DNA from: CAYRTV01 sp964505785
GTDB lineage: Bacteria > Acidobacteriota > Aminicenantia > Aminicenantales > Aminicenantaceae
DNA: 64,000 nt
Assembly (NCBI GenBank): GCA_964505785.1
Contig: CAZDJZ010000003.1
Location: 124,001 to 188,000 of the forward strand
Direction of reading: 5' to 3'
Part shown: in pieces, positions 24,215 through 34,023 of the stretch
How the letters are laid out: every line of letters begins with the position of its first letter
Numbering within the stretch: the stretch's first letter is position 1
Program-made: the position numbers and the translations under genes
Notes under the pieces: model-generated
What the model was told of the DNA's origin: nothing
The model's database searches: none
What the model saw: the letters and a program-made list of their open reading frames with translations, nothing else

Positions 24215-25777
24215 ATGACAATCCGAACATTAATCGTGAGTTTGCTTCTTTTCATATTCACGCTCACTCCTCTATTCGCTCAGGAGCAAGAAATGCAGCT
24301 CTCCTTGGAGGACAGTATTTTAAAGGCGCTTAAGAATAATCTTGGGATCCAAATTGAGATCCTTAACCCGGAACTGGCGGCTATTTCCGTAAACCAGGCG
24401 CAGGAAAAATTCATCCCCACCCTTTCACTGGGGTTCAGCCAAAGAGAACAAAATTCAGCTTCGTATTCATTTTTAGATGCTGCGGATAAGGTCTCAACAC
24501 AGAATTCGAACTATGACTTTTCCATCACCCAGCAGCTTCCCACCGGCGGGAATTTATCTGCTCAAATGTCCGGTTATAAATTTGATACCAACCGGAATTT
24601 CCAAACCATTAATCCCAGGTACGGCGCTGAGCTGAGTTTTTCGCTTCAACAGCCGCTGCTGCAAAACTTCGGCCTGAAGATGGGACGACGGGAAATACTG
24701 ATCGCCGGCAACAGTCTGGCTGCTACAGAGGAATCCTTCAAAAAATCCGTTCAAGACCTGGTATATCAAGTTGAGGATACATATTGGAATCTGGTTTATT
24801 ATATTCAGGACCTGGAAGTCAAAAAACAGTCTCTTAAACAAGCCGAGCAGCTTTTAGAGAAAAACCGGCGGGCGGTTGAAGTGGGGACCATGGCTCCTAT
24901 GGAAGTGATCAACGCCCAAACCAGTGTCGCCCAGCGCGAAGCGGACATTCTGGCCGCCGAAACACAAGTGAAGAACCAGGAAGACCGGTTGAAGACATTG
25001 CTCAACCTGAAAACAGAAAATATCCAAGCGGAAATGATCCACCTCGTTCCTTCTGATGCCCCGGATTACGAATCGACGGAAATATCCTTGGAAGAAGCAT
25101 TGGCCACTGCAATGGATAAACGGCCGGATCTTAATGCCAGCCGGATCAACCTGAAAAACACCGAGCTGGACCTCAGCTATGCCAAGAACCAAATGCTTCC
25201 GGATTTAAGCTTGAACGCCCAATATTACAGCCCCGGCGTTTCCGGAGACCAGCTCGTCTATCTGAATAATAATCCTCTGACGGGCGTTATTATTGACCGC
25301 ATCCCCGGAGGGTTTTCAGATTCACTGGAAGACGCCTTCGGTTTCAAATACAAAAACTGGACGCTGGGGTTAACCCTGGACCTGCCCCTCAATGATGTAT
25401 TTTCACGGGCCCAGTTGGCCCAGGCTCAGGTCAATCTAGGACAAGCCCGCATGCAGATTGAAAACCAGCAGCAGCAGCTGTTCCGCGATATTAAAATCGC
25501 GGTACGCAATGTAGAGAGCAATTTCAAACGCATCCGGGCTTATAAAACCGCCCGGGAGTTTGCGGAGAAGCAGCTGGCCGCGGAGGAAGAAAAACTCAAA
25601 GTGGGGTTGTCCACTAATTTTTTAGTGCTGCAGTACCAAACCGATTTAGCGAACGCCCGCAGCAGTGAATTGCGGGCAATCATCGATTATAAGCTTTCTT
25701 TGGCTCAGCTTTTTCGCGATATAGGAACCAATTTGAGTGAACACGACATTAGTATGAATCAGATGTACGGCAAGTAG
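24215..25777 (+). CDS. TolC-family outer membrane efflux protein (1)
   Basis: 520 residues. Signal peptide (MTIRTLIVSLLLFIFTLTPLFAQ) and two outer-membrane-factor halves with long coiled-coil helices (QDLEVKKQSLKQAEQLLEK, LAQAQVNLGQARMQIENQQ) and the repeat signature NLGIQIE / MDKRPDLNASRINLK. Acts as a trimeric export duct with inner-membrane pumps. ATG 24215 follows GGAGGT by four bases, so an in-frame ATG at 24176 is not used. It lies 80 bases after the ECF operon and has no pump gene beside it; the DUF5916 gene follows. Confidence 0.88.
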   Translation: MTIRTLIVSLLLFIFTLTPLFAQEQEMQLSLEDSILKALKNNLGIQIEILNPELAAISVNQAQEKFIPTLSLGFSQREQNSASYSFLDAADKVSTQNSNYDFSITQQLPTGGNLSAQMSGYKFDTNRNFQTINPRYGAELSFSLQQPLLQNFGLKMGRREILIAGNSLAATEESFKKSVQDLVYQVEDTYWNLVYYIQDLEVKKQSLKQAEQLLEKNRRAVEVGTMAPMEVINAQTSVAQREADILAAETQVKNQEDRLKTLLNLKTENIQAEMIHLVPSDAPDYESTEISLEEALATAMDKRPDLNASRINLKNTELDLSYAKNQMLPDLSLNAQYYSPGVSGDQLVYLNNNPLTGVIIDRIPGGFSDSLEDAFGFKYKNWTLGLTLDLPLNDVFSRAQLAQAQVNLGQARMQIENQQQQLFRDIKIAVRNVESNFKRIRAYKTAREFAEKQLAAEEEKLKVGLSTNFLVLQYQTDLANARSSELRAIIDYKLSLAQLFRDIGTNLSEHDISMNQMYGK

Positions 25778-25843
25778 ACATTTTCCGGAAATAGTATTAG
25801 TATACCTGTTTTATTCATCATTAAAATTCAGGAATTACGTTAT

Positions 25844-25879
25844 CCCGGCGCTTAATCATGAAGCATTGAATAAGCCGGG
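25844..25879 (+). promoter_or_regulatory. Stem-loop in the leader of the DUF5916 gene
   Basis: Perfect six-base arms CCCGGC (25844-25849) and GCCGGG (25874-25879), extended by partial TTA/TAA pairing, 23 bases before the ATG at 25903. No U-run follows, so it is not a typical terminator; a role in RNA stability or leader control is possible. Confidence 0.35.
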
Positions 25880-25902
25880 TTATGCTTCGAGGACATTCGT
25901 TT

Positions 25903-28077
25903 ATGAAAAAGTTGCATTTAATGCTGGCAGGCTTACTCTTATGTATTCTCCCTGCTCCATCGGCATCCGGCAGCGGTAATTTTGTCGTCAATGCTGCTGA
26001 AAATTCCCCCCCACCAAAAATTGACGGCTTCCTGGATGACCCCTTTTGGGAAAAGGCTTCGGTTTTAGATCAATTCACCCAGTATGAACCGGTGGAAGGC
26101 GGCAAGCCATCCGAAGAAACCGTGGTTTATATCGGCTATGACAGTCAAAACCTCTATGTCGGGGCCCGCGCCTATGATTCCAATCCCGGCGCCATCCGGG
26201 CCTGCCTGACAAAGCGGGACGAAGTTATGGGCGACGATGAGATCTCCATCTATTTCGATACTTTCAATGATAAAAAGCAGGCCTTTGTCTTTAAGGTAAA
26301 TCCCTGCGGGGTTCAGTCTGACGGAATGTATTTGGAAAACCGCCGGCGGCGTCCGGGCGGCGGTTTTGACGGGATTGACAAATCCTGGGATACATATTTT
26401 CTGACCGGAGCCGAAATGGATGCCCAGGGATACACAGTAGAAATTCAAATTCCCTTTAAAAGCTTACGGTTTCCCAATGCCCCCACTCAGACATGGGGGC
26501 TTCAGGTAAGAAGAAATATCCAGCGTAAAAATGAAGATATTTACTGGGCTCCGCGTTCCCGCGACGTCAACGGTTTTCTGATTCAGGCCGGGACATTGAA
26601 AATTGAGGGTCCGCTTGAGAAAGGCCGCAATTTTGAAGTGATGCCCGTGCTCACCGGGATCCAATCCGCCCATGAAAAATTCAACCCCCAACCCAGCCTC
26701 AATCTTAAATATGGGATTACCTCCGACTTGACCGCAGACCTGACAGTCAATCCTGATTTCAGCCAGATCGAAGCGGATATGCCTCAAGTTAATGTCAATC
26801 AAAGATATCCGCTGTATTTTCCGGAACGGCGTCCCTTTTTCCTGGAAGGACGGGATATTTTTGATACTCCCATCGAATTGATTTATACCCGCAGTATCAC
26901 TAATCCCGCATGGGGGACCAAGCTGACAGGAAAAACCGGCAAGACCACTTTAGGATTTCTCAGCGCCTATGATGAAACGCCCACATACATCAATATCCCT
27001 GCTCCTGCCGGCACGGACATAGAGGCCCTGCAGGAGAACACCAGGGGCCTGATCAATATCTTTCGCCTTAAACAAGATCTCTATCCGGAATCCTATATCG
27101 GATTTGTTTTCACCGACAAGGAAACCGGGCAGGGCTGGGATACCCTAACCGATAACCATAACCGGGTGGGCGGCGTGGACGGCCACTTTAAATTTGATGA
27201 CTATACCCGGCTCTCCTTTCAGATCGTCGGGTCCCACAGCCAGGTTGGCGGAGAAAACACCGGCTGGGTCCCCGCTATGAGCTTCAATCTCAGCCGGCAA
27301 TCCCGTCACTGGAGCCTGTCCGCGGATTATAATTACCTGCCGGAAGATTTTGAAGCATCGCTCGGATTCCTCCGAAGAAAAGATATCAAATCATTTCACA
27401 CCCGGCTTGGTTATAATATCCTTCCTCAAAATGATATTATTGTCGACATCCGGCCTTCCATTGAATACCGCCGGAACTATGATTTCAACAACAACCTGAC
27501 GGATGAAGAAATCCAAATCGGAGGATTTATCAGCGGTTGGCGGGGGACTTTTCTTTTCGCGCGCTTCACCTCTGAATTGGAGCGGTATGAAGACATAGAC
27601 TTTTATAAAAACTCCGTGCGGATGCACTTGAATTCCGATCCCTTGTCCTGGTTTTCCGGAAACCTGTCCTTTTCCATGGGCGACGGCATTTATTACGATG
27701 AAAATCCCTATCTCGGATACTTAATATCCTATGGATTTCGAGCCACCTTTAAACCACTGGCAAATTTCCGGATTTTTTACAATTTCAGTAATAATACTTT
27801 TTATGATAAGAAAGGCGGCGACCAGATATACCGTATCAATATCATAAGCCAGAGGATCAACTACCAGTTATCCCGGTCTCTGTCTCTTCGCCTTATAACC
27901 GATTACAATGATTACTACGGCGATTTTTACGGCAGCCTGCTGCTGAGTTATGAGTACCGTCCCGGAACTGTCTTCTATCTCGGAATGGATAACAGCCAGA
28001 TAAAAGATGATTTGGGCATTTTCAGGGAAGAAAGCCGGTATTATTTCATCAAATTTTCCTACTGGTGGCGAATCTGA
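25903..28077 (+). CDS. DUF5916 / CBM9-like outer-membrane-type protein
   Basis: 724 residues. Signal peptide (MKKLHLMLAGLLLCILPAPSASG), an N-terminal carbohydrate-binding family 9-like domain of about 200 residues (PPKIDGFLDDPFWEKA, VYIGYDSQNLYVGARAYDS, WGLQVRRNIQRKNED), then a C-terminal region of alternating aromatic beta strands (LSFQIVGSHSQVGG, LSFSMGDGIYYDENPYLGY) ending YYFIKFSYWWRI, as expected for a beta-barrel. Matches the DUF5916 family, common in Bacteroidota and Acidobacteriota; function unknown. ATG 25903 gives the signal peptide; ATG 25882 is an alternative. It lies between two TolC-family genes. Confidence 0.8.
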   Translation: MKKLHLMLAGLLLCILPAPSASGSGNFVVNAAENSPPPKIDGFLDDPFWEKASVLDQFTQYEPVEGGKPSEETVVYIGYDSQNLYVGARAYDSNPGAIRACLTKRDEVMGDDEISIYFDTFNDKKQAFVFKVNPCGVQSDGMYLENRRRRPGGGFDGIDKSWDTYFLTGAEMDAQGYTVEIQIPFKSLRFPNAPTQTWGLQVRRNIQRKNEDIYWAPRSRDVNGFLIQAGTLKIEGPLEKGRNFEVMPVLTGIQSAHEKFNPQPSLNLKYGITSDLTADLTVNPDFSQIEADMPQVNVNQRYPLYFPERRPFFLEGRDIFDTPIELIYTRSITNPAWGTKLTGKTGKTTLGFLSAYDETPTYINIPAPAGTDIEALQENTRGLINIFRLKQDLYPESYIGFVFTDKETGQGWDTLTDNHNRVGGVDGHFKFDDYTRLSFQIVGSHSQVGGENTGWVPAMSFNLSRQSRHWSLSADYNYLPEDFEASLGFLRRKDIKSFHTRLGYNILPQNDIIVDIRPSIEYRRNYDFNNNLTDEEIQIGGFISGWRGTFLFARFTSELERYEDIDFYKNSVRMHLNSDPLSWFSGNLSFSMGDGIYYDENPYLGYLISYGFRATFKPLANFRIFYNFSNNTFYDKKGGDQIYRINIISQRINYQLSRSLSLRLITDYNDYYGDFYGSLLLSYEYRPGTVFYLGMDNSQIKDDLGIFREESRYYFIKFSYWWRI

Positions 28078-28083
28078 CGCACC

Positions 28084-28240
28084 CTGAATCATTCATAAAA
28101 AAATTGCGGTGTTATAGCTGTTTATTTTTCATTCCAACATATACCGGCTGCAAATTTCAGAATCTATGAAACGTTTGTTTTTTTCTTATTTTCATCTTAA
28201 GCGCAATTTTTTTCTTTTTGGGCGGGCCGAGATTGATCCA
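28084..28240 (+). repeat. Family A dispersed repeat, long form
   Basis: Left end CTGAATCATTCATAAAAAA then ATTGCGGTGTTA; right block AAGCGCAATTTTTTT (28199-28213) then GGGCGGGCCGA. It starts seven bases after the DUF5916 stop, in the same position relative to a gene end as the copy behind polA. A degenerate family C piece (GTCCCGAGCAAAGCGAACGAC) follows at 28245-28266. The rest of the gap to 28316 holds nothing recognisable. Confidence 0.62.
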
Positions 28241-28316
28241 GGTTGTCCCGAGCAAAGCGAACGACGGGTTTATTATTTTCATCGAAACAGGTAGAATGTT
28301 TTTTCTGGAATGAATA

Positions 28317-29570
28317 ATGAAAAGACAATCCTCACGGCTGCAGGGCATTTTTTCAGGATATCTGCTTATATCAAGCTTGTTTCCGCTTCTTCTTTATTCC
28401 CAATCACAACGTGAATTCAGCCTGAAAGAAATTCTGGAAATCGGCATCGCTAAAAATCCCCGTATAGCCGCTATTAATCACAAGGTCGAAGCAAAAAAAG
28501 CCGCCTTGCATCAATCCCGTTCGTATGCCAATCCCAGCCTTAGTTATCAGATTGGGGGTGCTGAAAATTTTGAAGGAACCATCCACCGGACAACACAAGG
28601 GTTATCTTTGAATCAACCCTTTGAAAATCCTTTTAAGCGCCATTACCGCATTCAATCCTTTCAATCCGGCTGGCAGGCCGAAGAATATCATTCCCATGCG
28701 TACAAGCTCCAAATTGAATATGAAATAAAGGAATTATTTTTCACAATCTTATGGCTTAAACGGGGAGAAGAGCTGACTGTTGAAAATTTCCAATCTATTC
28801 GCGAGATTTATCATTTAATCGCGAAGAAAGCAGAACTGGGAGAAGTCAAAGAGCTGGAAGCCTTGAAGCTGGAAGTTGAATCCATGCAGGCGGAAAATGA
28901 AGTCATACGTATCCGGACTGAGCTGCAGACGGCCCGCGAAAATCTCAATGCCAGCCTGGGCCGGGCCCTGCCCGAAGATTTTTTTCTGGCCGGGGAACTT
29001 GATTATCATCCGGTCAGCAAATCATTGGATACCTTGCTGGAAGCAGCTTTAAACAATCACCCCAGTCTTAAAAAAAAGGAGAAAGAAGTGGAACAGGCCG
29101 CAAATCTTTGGAATTTCAACCGCTGGCAGCGGCTACCTGACCTTGAGCTGTCCGCATTCACAGCCAAAGAACTGCATGGCCAAAATAAAGGTTTGGGGGT
29201 TTCTCTGAATATTCCACTCTGGGATTTCAATTCCGGAGAAATCGCCCGAAGCCAAAGGCTGCTGGAATCTCATCAGCAGGAAATGACTTCACTGGAGATT
29301 GAGCTGGCAGCAAATATCAGGACCCGTTATTCCCGGCTGCTGTTAGCGGAAAAAACCCTGGATCTTTTCCAAAAAGGGTTGCTGAAACAAGCCAGGGAAA
29401 GCGAAAGGATCGCGAGGTTCAGTTATCAGAATGGTGAAATATCGCTTATTGATTACCTCGATTCCAAAAGAATTTTCTTGCAGATTCAAAAAGATTATGA
29501 TCAGGCTCTCCTCACATGGAGCCTGGAAAAAGCCGGCTTGGAGATGGCGGCTGGAGAAACAATCAAATGA
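28317..29570 (+). CDS. TolC-family outer membrane factor of metal RND pump (CzcC/CusC-like)
   Basis: 417 residues. Signal peptide (about 1-28), then FSLKEILEIGIAKNPRIAAINHKVEAKK, the usual first repeat of outer membrane factors, and coiled-coil helices of both halves (AELGEVKELEALKLEVESMQ, NFNRWQRLPDLELSAF). Short length fits CzcC-type proteins. It is the first gene of a three-gene pump operon; its stop overlaps the adaptor start by ATGA. Confidence 0.88.
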   Translation: MKRQSSRLQGIFSGYLLISSLFPLLLYSQSQREFSLKEILEIGIAKNPRIAAINHKVEAKKAALHQSRSYANPSLSYQIGGAENFEGTIHRTTQGLSLNQPFENPFKRHYRIQSFQSGWQAEEYHSHAYKLQIEYEIKELFFTILWLKRGEELTVENFQSIREIYHLIAKKAELGEVKELEALKLEVESMQAENEVIRIRTELQTARENLNASLGRALPEDFFLAGELDYHPVSKSLDTLLEAALNNHPSLKKKEKEVEQAANLWNFNRWQRLPDLELSAFTAKELHGQNKGLGVSLNIPLWDFNSGEIARSQRLLESHQQEMTSLEIELAANIRTRYSRLLLAEKTLDLFQKGLLKQARESERIARFSYQNGEISLIDYLDSKRIFLQIQKDYDQALLTWSLEKAGLEMAAGETIK

Positions 29571-30838
29571 AAGAATTGATCATTCCTTTAATCGCGATAA
29601 TGTTCATTTTAACCGGATGCGGAACGAGTGCATCAGATAATCATACCAATGACGGCACATCCGAAAATCATCAGCATGAATCGGCATCCTCCAGCGGGAA
29701 TCACCATGAGCAGGCTGCGGAGCATACGCACGAATCCGGAGTTGAAACCTTGCATTTGTCTTCGGAAAAACAAAAAGAGTGGAACATTGAAACAATCCCT
29801 GTTGAAATGCGCGATCTGCAGGCAAAAATTCAACTTCCCGGGATTGTCGTCCTCAATCAAAACCGCACCGCTGATATTTCTTCTTATGTGGCCGGAAAGG
29901 TTACCGGGATAAAAACCGACCTTGGCTCCCGGGTTCAAAAAGGAGACGCTCTCGCTGTTATCAATTCTCCGGAGTTCGCCCAGGCGCAGGCTGCCTTTTT
30001 GGAAGCCCGGTCCGTCTACATGCTCAGCCGCCTGGAGTATGACCGCGCCAAAATGCTTCTGGAAGAAAAAGCGATTGAAAAAAAGGAACACGACCGGCGG
30101 GAAGCGGCGTACCAGCAGGCTTCGACCAAATACGGTGCGCTGGGATCCGCACTTCATTCCTACGGCATTGATCATGCATACATTGAAGAAATGATCAAGA
30201 AATGTGAATTTGTTGAATCTCAGCCATATAAATGCGAAGTGGCCGACCCTTTTCTCCCTATCGTATCGCCTATTTCCGGAACCATTGTTTTTCGGAATAT
30301 TATTATCGGTGAACATATCAAACCTGAAAAGACCATTTTCACCATCACTGACCTCAACCGGCTATGGGTCCAGCTGGATGCGTACGAGAAAGATCTCCCA
30401 CACCTCAGCACGGACGGTGAAGTAAGAATCCAAACATCGGTTTACGGAGACGAAATTTTCCCCGGCCGGATAACTTATATAAGCGATGTTATTGATGAAC
30501 AGCTCCGGACAGTCACAGTTCGGGTTGAAGTGGAAAACAAGAGATTGAAATTAAAACCAAACATGTACGTCCGCGGGGTCATTCCAAGCCCCGCAGTCCA
30601 CAAGCAGCTGGCTGTTCCTGAAAACGCCCTTCAAAGCCTGGGGGAAGAGAAAATCGTATTCATACAAACCGGGCCCGGTGTTTTCAGTATCCGTCGGGTT
30701 GAAATCCGGGATCATATCAACGGATGGGCTACAGTCAGATCCGGGCTTAAATCCGGCGAAACCATCGTTACGGAAGGGGCCTTTACCTTGAAATCTGAAT
30801 TAAGCAAGGGAACATTCGGCCATGCTCATGCCCATTAA
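29567..30838 (+). CDS. RND efflux periplasmic adaptor lipoprotein (CzcB/CusB-like), His-rich
   Basis: 423 residues. Lipoprotein signal with lipobox ILTGC at residues 14-18, then a histidine-rich segment (about residues 25-55: SDNH, NHQHES, NHHEQAAEHTHES) that probably binds divalent metal. The adaptor core follows: barrel-sandwich GKVTGIKTDLGSRVQKGDAL, a helical hairpin (SRLEYDRAKMLLEEKAIEKK) and beta-barrel DLNRLWVQLDAYEKDLPHL. Ends in HAHAH. The start overlaps the outer membrane factor stop; ATG 29516 lies inside that gene and is rejected. Confidence 0.9.
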   Translation: MKELIIPLIAIMFILTGCGTSASDNHTNDGTSENHQHESASSSGNHHEQAAEHTHESGVETLHLSSEKQKEWNIETIPVEMRDLQAKIQLPGIVVLNQNRTADISSYVAGKVTGIKTDLGSRVQKGDALAVINSPEFAQAQAAFLEARSVYMLSRLEYDRAKMLLEEKAIEKKEHDRREAAYQQASTKYGALGSALHSYGIDHAYIEEMIKKCEFVESQPYKCEVADPFLPIVSPISGTIVFRNIIIGEHIKPEKTIFTITDLNRLWVQLDAYEKDLPHLSTDGEVRIQTSVYGDEIFPGRITYISDVIDEQLRTVTVRVEVENKRLKLKPNMYVRGVIPSPAVHKQLAVPENALQSLGEEKIVFIQTGPGVFSIRRVEIRDHINGWATVRSGLKSGETIVTEGAFTLKSELSKGTFGHAHAH

Positions 30839-30849
30839 GCGGGATCAGT

Positions 30850-33800
30850 ATGATTAAATCCATAATCCGTTTTTCAATCAAACAGAGAATTTTCATCATT
30901 TTCGCGGCTTTGATCGTTGCCGGACTCGGGATCATGTCCTATCGCGATCTAACTATTGACGTATTCCCCGATCCCTCGCCGCCTATGGTCCAAATTTATA
31001 CGGAAGCCCATGGGATGGCTCCGGAAGAAGTTGAGCGGCTGATATCCTACCCTATTGAATCTTCCATGTTCGGACTTCCGAAAATTGAAAGAATCAGGTC
31101 TTTTTCTACCTTCGCTCTTTCCATGGTCAGTCTTTATTTTGAAGGAGGAACCGATATTTATTGGGCCCGGAACCTGGTTTCGCAGCGCTTATTGGAAGTC
31201 CGGGATCAAATCCCGGAACAAGCCCGCAATCCTGTTCTGGGACCGATCGCCACCGGCTTGGGAATGGTGTATCTGTATTATTTGGAGGGAGAGGGCTATT
31301 CTGCTATGGAGCTGCGCACCCTTCAAGACTGGCTGGTAAAATTTGAATTTAAATCCGTCCCCCAGGTCTCGCAGGTATTGAGTATCGGCGGAGATATTAA
31401 GCAATATCAAATATTGATAAATCCCCAGACGCTTTTAAAATACGGGTTGACCATCTCCGATATAGCCGACAGAGTCAAACAAAATAATCAGAATATCGGA
31501 GCCAGCTTCATCACCAAGGGAAAAGAAGAATATATCGTCCGCAGTACCGGCCTGATCGAATCCATCCTCGATCTGGAAAATATTCTCGTATCCGAACGAG
31601 GCGGGACGCCGCTATATCTTAAAGATGTGGCCAGGGTGGAAATCCTTCCGGCCATAAAAAGAGGGGCGGCCCTGGTTAATGGAACAGGTGAAAAAGTTGT
31701 TGGTATGGTGCTGAAACTATTCGGCAGCAACACAGCCAGGGTTATAAAAGACCTGGAAACACGGATACTTGAGATCAACCGTTCTCTTCCCGCCGGAGTC
31801 CGGATTGTTCCTTTTTACAACCAGGCGGCTCTGGTTAATAAATGCTTTTCCACCGTTTCCATTAGTCTATTAGTCGGGATCGGTTTGGTGATTCTGGTCC
31901 TGTTTCTCTTTATGGGACATCTCCCCTCTGCATTCATTGTGGTCTTAACTCTGCCTTTTTCCATTTTATTCTCATTTATTATGATGCAGCGAATGAATTT
32001 AGCTGCCGATTTGATGTCATTCGGCGGGCTGGCCATCGGGATCGGGCTTATCGCTGACGCCGCAATTATCCTGGTCGAAAATATCCATAGGCATCTTTCT
32101 CTTCCGGGCAGTGATAAAAGCGCAGCTATTATCGCCGCCGGCAAAGAAGTGGGCCGGCCGATTTTTTATGCTGTGACAATCATCATTCTGGTTTTTCTGC
32201 CGATCTTCACTTTAACCGGAGTTGAGGGAATCATGTTTCGCCCCATGGGATTAACGATTTCATTTGCCCTTGCAGGCTCGCTGATTTTCACATTATTTGT
32301 CATCCCGGCTCTATCCTATTACATGATTTCTCCCCGGCTGCAAGCGGCCCCGGAACCGTTTCTCACCCGGAGGTTCCGGAACATCTATATTCCCATATTT
32401 CAGTACTGCAGCCGCCACCGCAAACCGGTCTTTTTTCTAACTGCTGTCATTTTTCTCATCGGGGTGCTGCTCTTTCCCTTTTTGGGAAGAGAATACATTC
32501 CTTCTTTGGAAGAAGGCTCCCTGCATGTCCGGGCGGCCTTTGATCCCAATATCAGCCTTCAGGAAACCATCAATATTTCCTCCTCCATGGAAAAGGATCT
32601 GCTGGCGATCCCAGAGATTTCCGGAGTATTGACCCGTATCGGACGGGGAGAAGTGGGAAGCCATGCCCATTTCGTCAACGAGGCGCAAATGCTGCTGGAT
32701 TTGAAACCTCAGGGAAAATGGAAAAATTTTCACAATAAAGATCAACTCATTCATGCGATTGAACTCAAGCTGCTGGAATATCCCGGTGTTACTTTGAATA
32801 TTACACAGCCTATCGCTCATAATCTGGATGAACTTTTAACCGGAGTTAAAGCGCAGTTAGCGGTCAAATTGTATGGAGAAAACTTTGATGTGCTGGAAGA
32901 GAAATCCATCCAGATCAAGAATTTACTGGAATCGCTGGGCGGCGCCGCCGATGTACAGGTAGAGCAGTTTACTGGTCAAAATCATATTCAGATCATAGCT
33001 GACCGCAATCAACTCGCCCGTTACGGGATCAATTTACAGAAAGTCCAGGAAACCATCAAGACCGCAATCGGAGGCATAACCATCGGCCAGATTTATGAGG
33101 AACAAAAAAAATTCAATATTTTTCTCCGTTTCTCACCCGAATACAGAAACGACCTTCAACACATTGACCAATTATTGATTCGTCTTCCCGGAAAAGGGCA
33201 AATTCCCTTGGGACAGATCGCAGATATAAATAGAGTGCTCGGACCACGCATGATCTCAAGAGAAAACAATAAACGTTTTATCACCATCCAGTGCAATATT
33301 CGCGGCCGCGACATCGGCGGTTTTGTGGCTGAAGCCAGAAAAAAAATGACCAAAACCGTAGATATCCCCCCGGAATATTTTGTTAAATGGGGGGGGCAAT
33401 TTGAACTTCAGCAGCAGGCAAACCGCCGGTTGGCCCTAATCATGCCTGTCACATTGATTCTTGTGACGTTACTGCTTTTCACTATTTTTTATTCCTTTCA
33501 AGAAGTACTGATCATTTTGATAAACATCCCGCTTGCCTTAACAGGCGGCATTATTGCACTGAAAATATCCGGTCTTTACCTCAGTGTTCCCGCATCGATT
33601 GGATTTATCGCTATTTTCGGCATCGCATTGGAAGACGGGTTGGTGCTTTTGTCAACCTTTCATCACCGCATCAAGGAAGGCCTCGCCATGGAAGACGCCG
33701 TCCTTGCCGGAGTCAGGACAAAAGTTCGACCGGTATTAATGACCACGTTCACAACCGTTTTCGGTATCATGCCGCTGCTGCTGGCAACCGGGTCCGGCGC

Positions 33801-33918
33801 TGAAATTCAGCGGCCCCTTGCTGTGGTCGTAACCGGAGGATTGGTCACTTCCACCCTGGTGACTCTTATCGTCCTGCCTTTGATTTTCCAGAGGCTGAAA
33901 ACGTCAGCAGTGGATTAA
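30850..33918 (+). CDS. Heavy-metal-type RND efflux pump (CzcA/CusA family)
   Basis: 1022 residues, 12 membrane helices in the standard RND layout with two large periplasmic loops. The N-terminus (TIDVFPDPSPPMVQIYTEAHGMAPEEVE) is typical of the heavy-metal (HME) branch. Proton relay segment GLAIGIGLIADAAIILVEN, with D403 and E410, is of the CusA type (single Asp) rather than the DFG-x3-D pattern of CzcA. However, at the places of the CusA substrate methionines this protein seems to have acidic residues (NEAQM, NLDELLTG). Substrate is therefore uncertain: Cu/Ag or a divalent metal. It follows the adaptor by 11 bases. Confidence 0.9.
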   Translation: MIKSIIRFSIKQRIFIIFAALIVAGLGIMSYRDLTIDVFPDPSPPMVQIYTEAHGMAPEEVERLISYPIESSMFGLPKIERIRSFSTFALSMVSLYFEGGTDIYWARNLVSQRLLEVRDQIPEQARNPVLGPIATGLGMVYLYYLEGEGYSAMELRTLQDWLVKFEFKSVPQVSQVLSIGGDIKQYQILINPQTLLKYGLTISDIADRVKQNNQNIGASFITKGKEEYIVRSTGLIESILDLENILVSERGGTPLYLKDVARVEILPAIKRGAALVNGTGEKVVGMVLKLFGSNTARVIKDLETRILEINRSLPAGVRIVPFYNQAALVNKCFSTVSISLLVGIGLVILVLFLFMGHLPSAFIVVLTLPFSILFSFIMMQRMNLAADLMSFGGLAIGIGLIADAAIILVENIHRHLSLPGSDKSAAIIAAGKEVGRPIFYAVTIIILVFLPIFTLTGVEGIMFRPMGLTISFALAGSLIFTLFVIPALSYYMISPRLQAAPEPFLTRRFRNIYIPIFQYCSRHRKPVFFLTAVIFLIGVLLFPFLGREYIPSLEEGSLHVRAAFDPNISLQETINISSSMEKDLLAIPEISGVLTRIGRGEVGSHAHFVNEAQMLLDLKPQGKWKNFHNKDQLIHAIELKLLEYPGVTLNITQPIAHNLDELLTGVKAQLAVKLYGENFDVLEEKSIQIKNLLESLGGAADVQVEQFTGQNHIQIIADRNQLARYGINLQKVQETIKTAIGGITIGQIYEEQKKFNIFLRFSPEYRNDLQHIDQLLIRLPGKGQIPLGQIADINRVLGPRMISRENNKRFITIQCNIRGRDIGGFVAEARKKMTKTVDIPPEYFVKWGGQFELQQQANRRLALIMPVTLILVTLLLFTIFYSFQEVLIILINIPLALTGGIIALKISGLYLSVPASIGFIAIFGIALEDGLVLLSTFHHRIKEGLAMEDAVLAGVRTKVRPVLMTTFTTVFGIMPLLLATGSGAEIQRPLAVVVTGGLVTSTLVTLIVLPLIFQRLKTSAVD

Positions 33919-33941
33919 CCGGACAGCCCTAAAAAATAGTA

Positions 33942-33970
33942 TTGTAATAAACTAATTGTAATGATATAAT
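33942..33970 (+). promoter_or_regulatory. Promoter for the Hfq-like gene
   Basis: -35 TTGTAA (33942-33947), 17-bp spacer, -10 TATAAT (33965-33970), about 53 bases before ATG 34024. Confidence 0.5.
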
Positions 33971-34023
33971 TAATACAATTGCAAATCTTCCTCAAAAGCA
34001 AAAAGCCCCTTGGAGAAAAAAGA

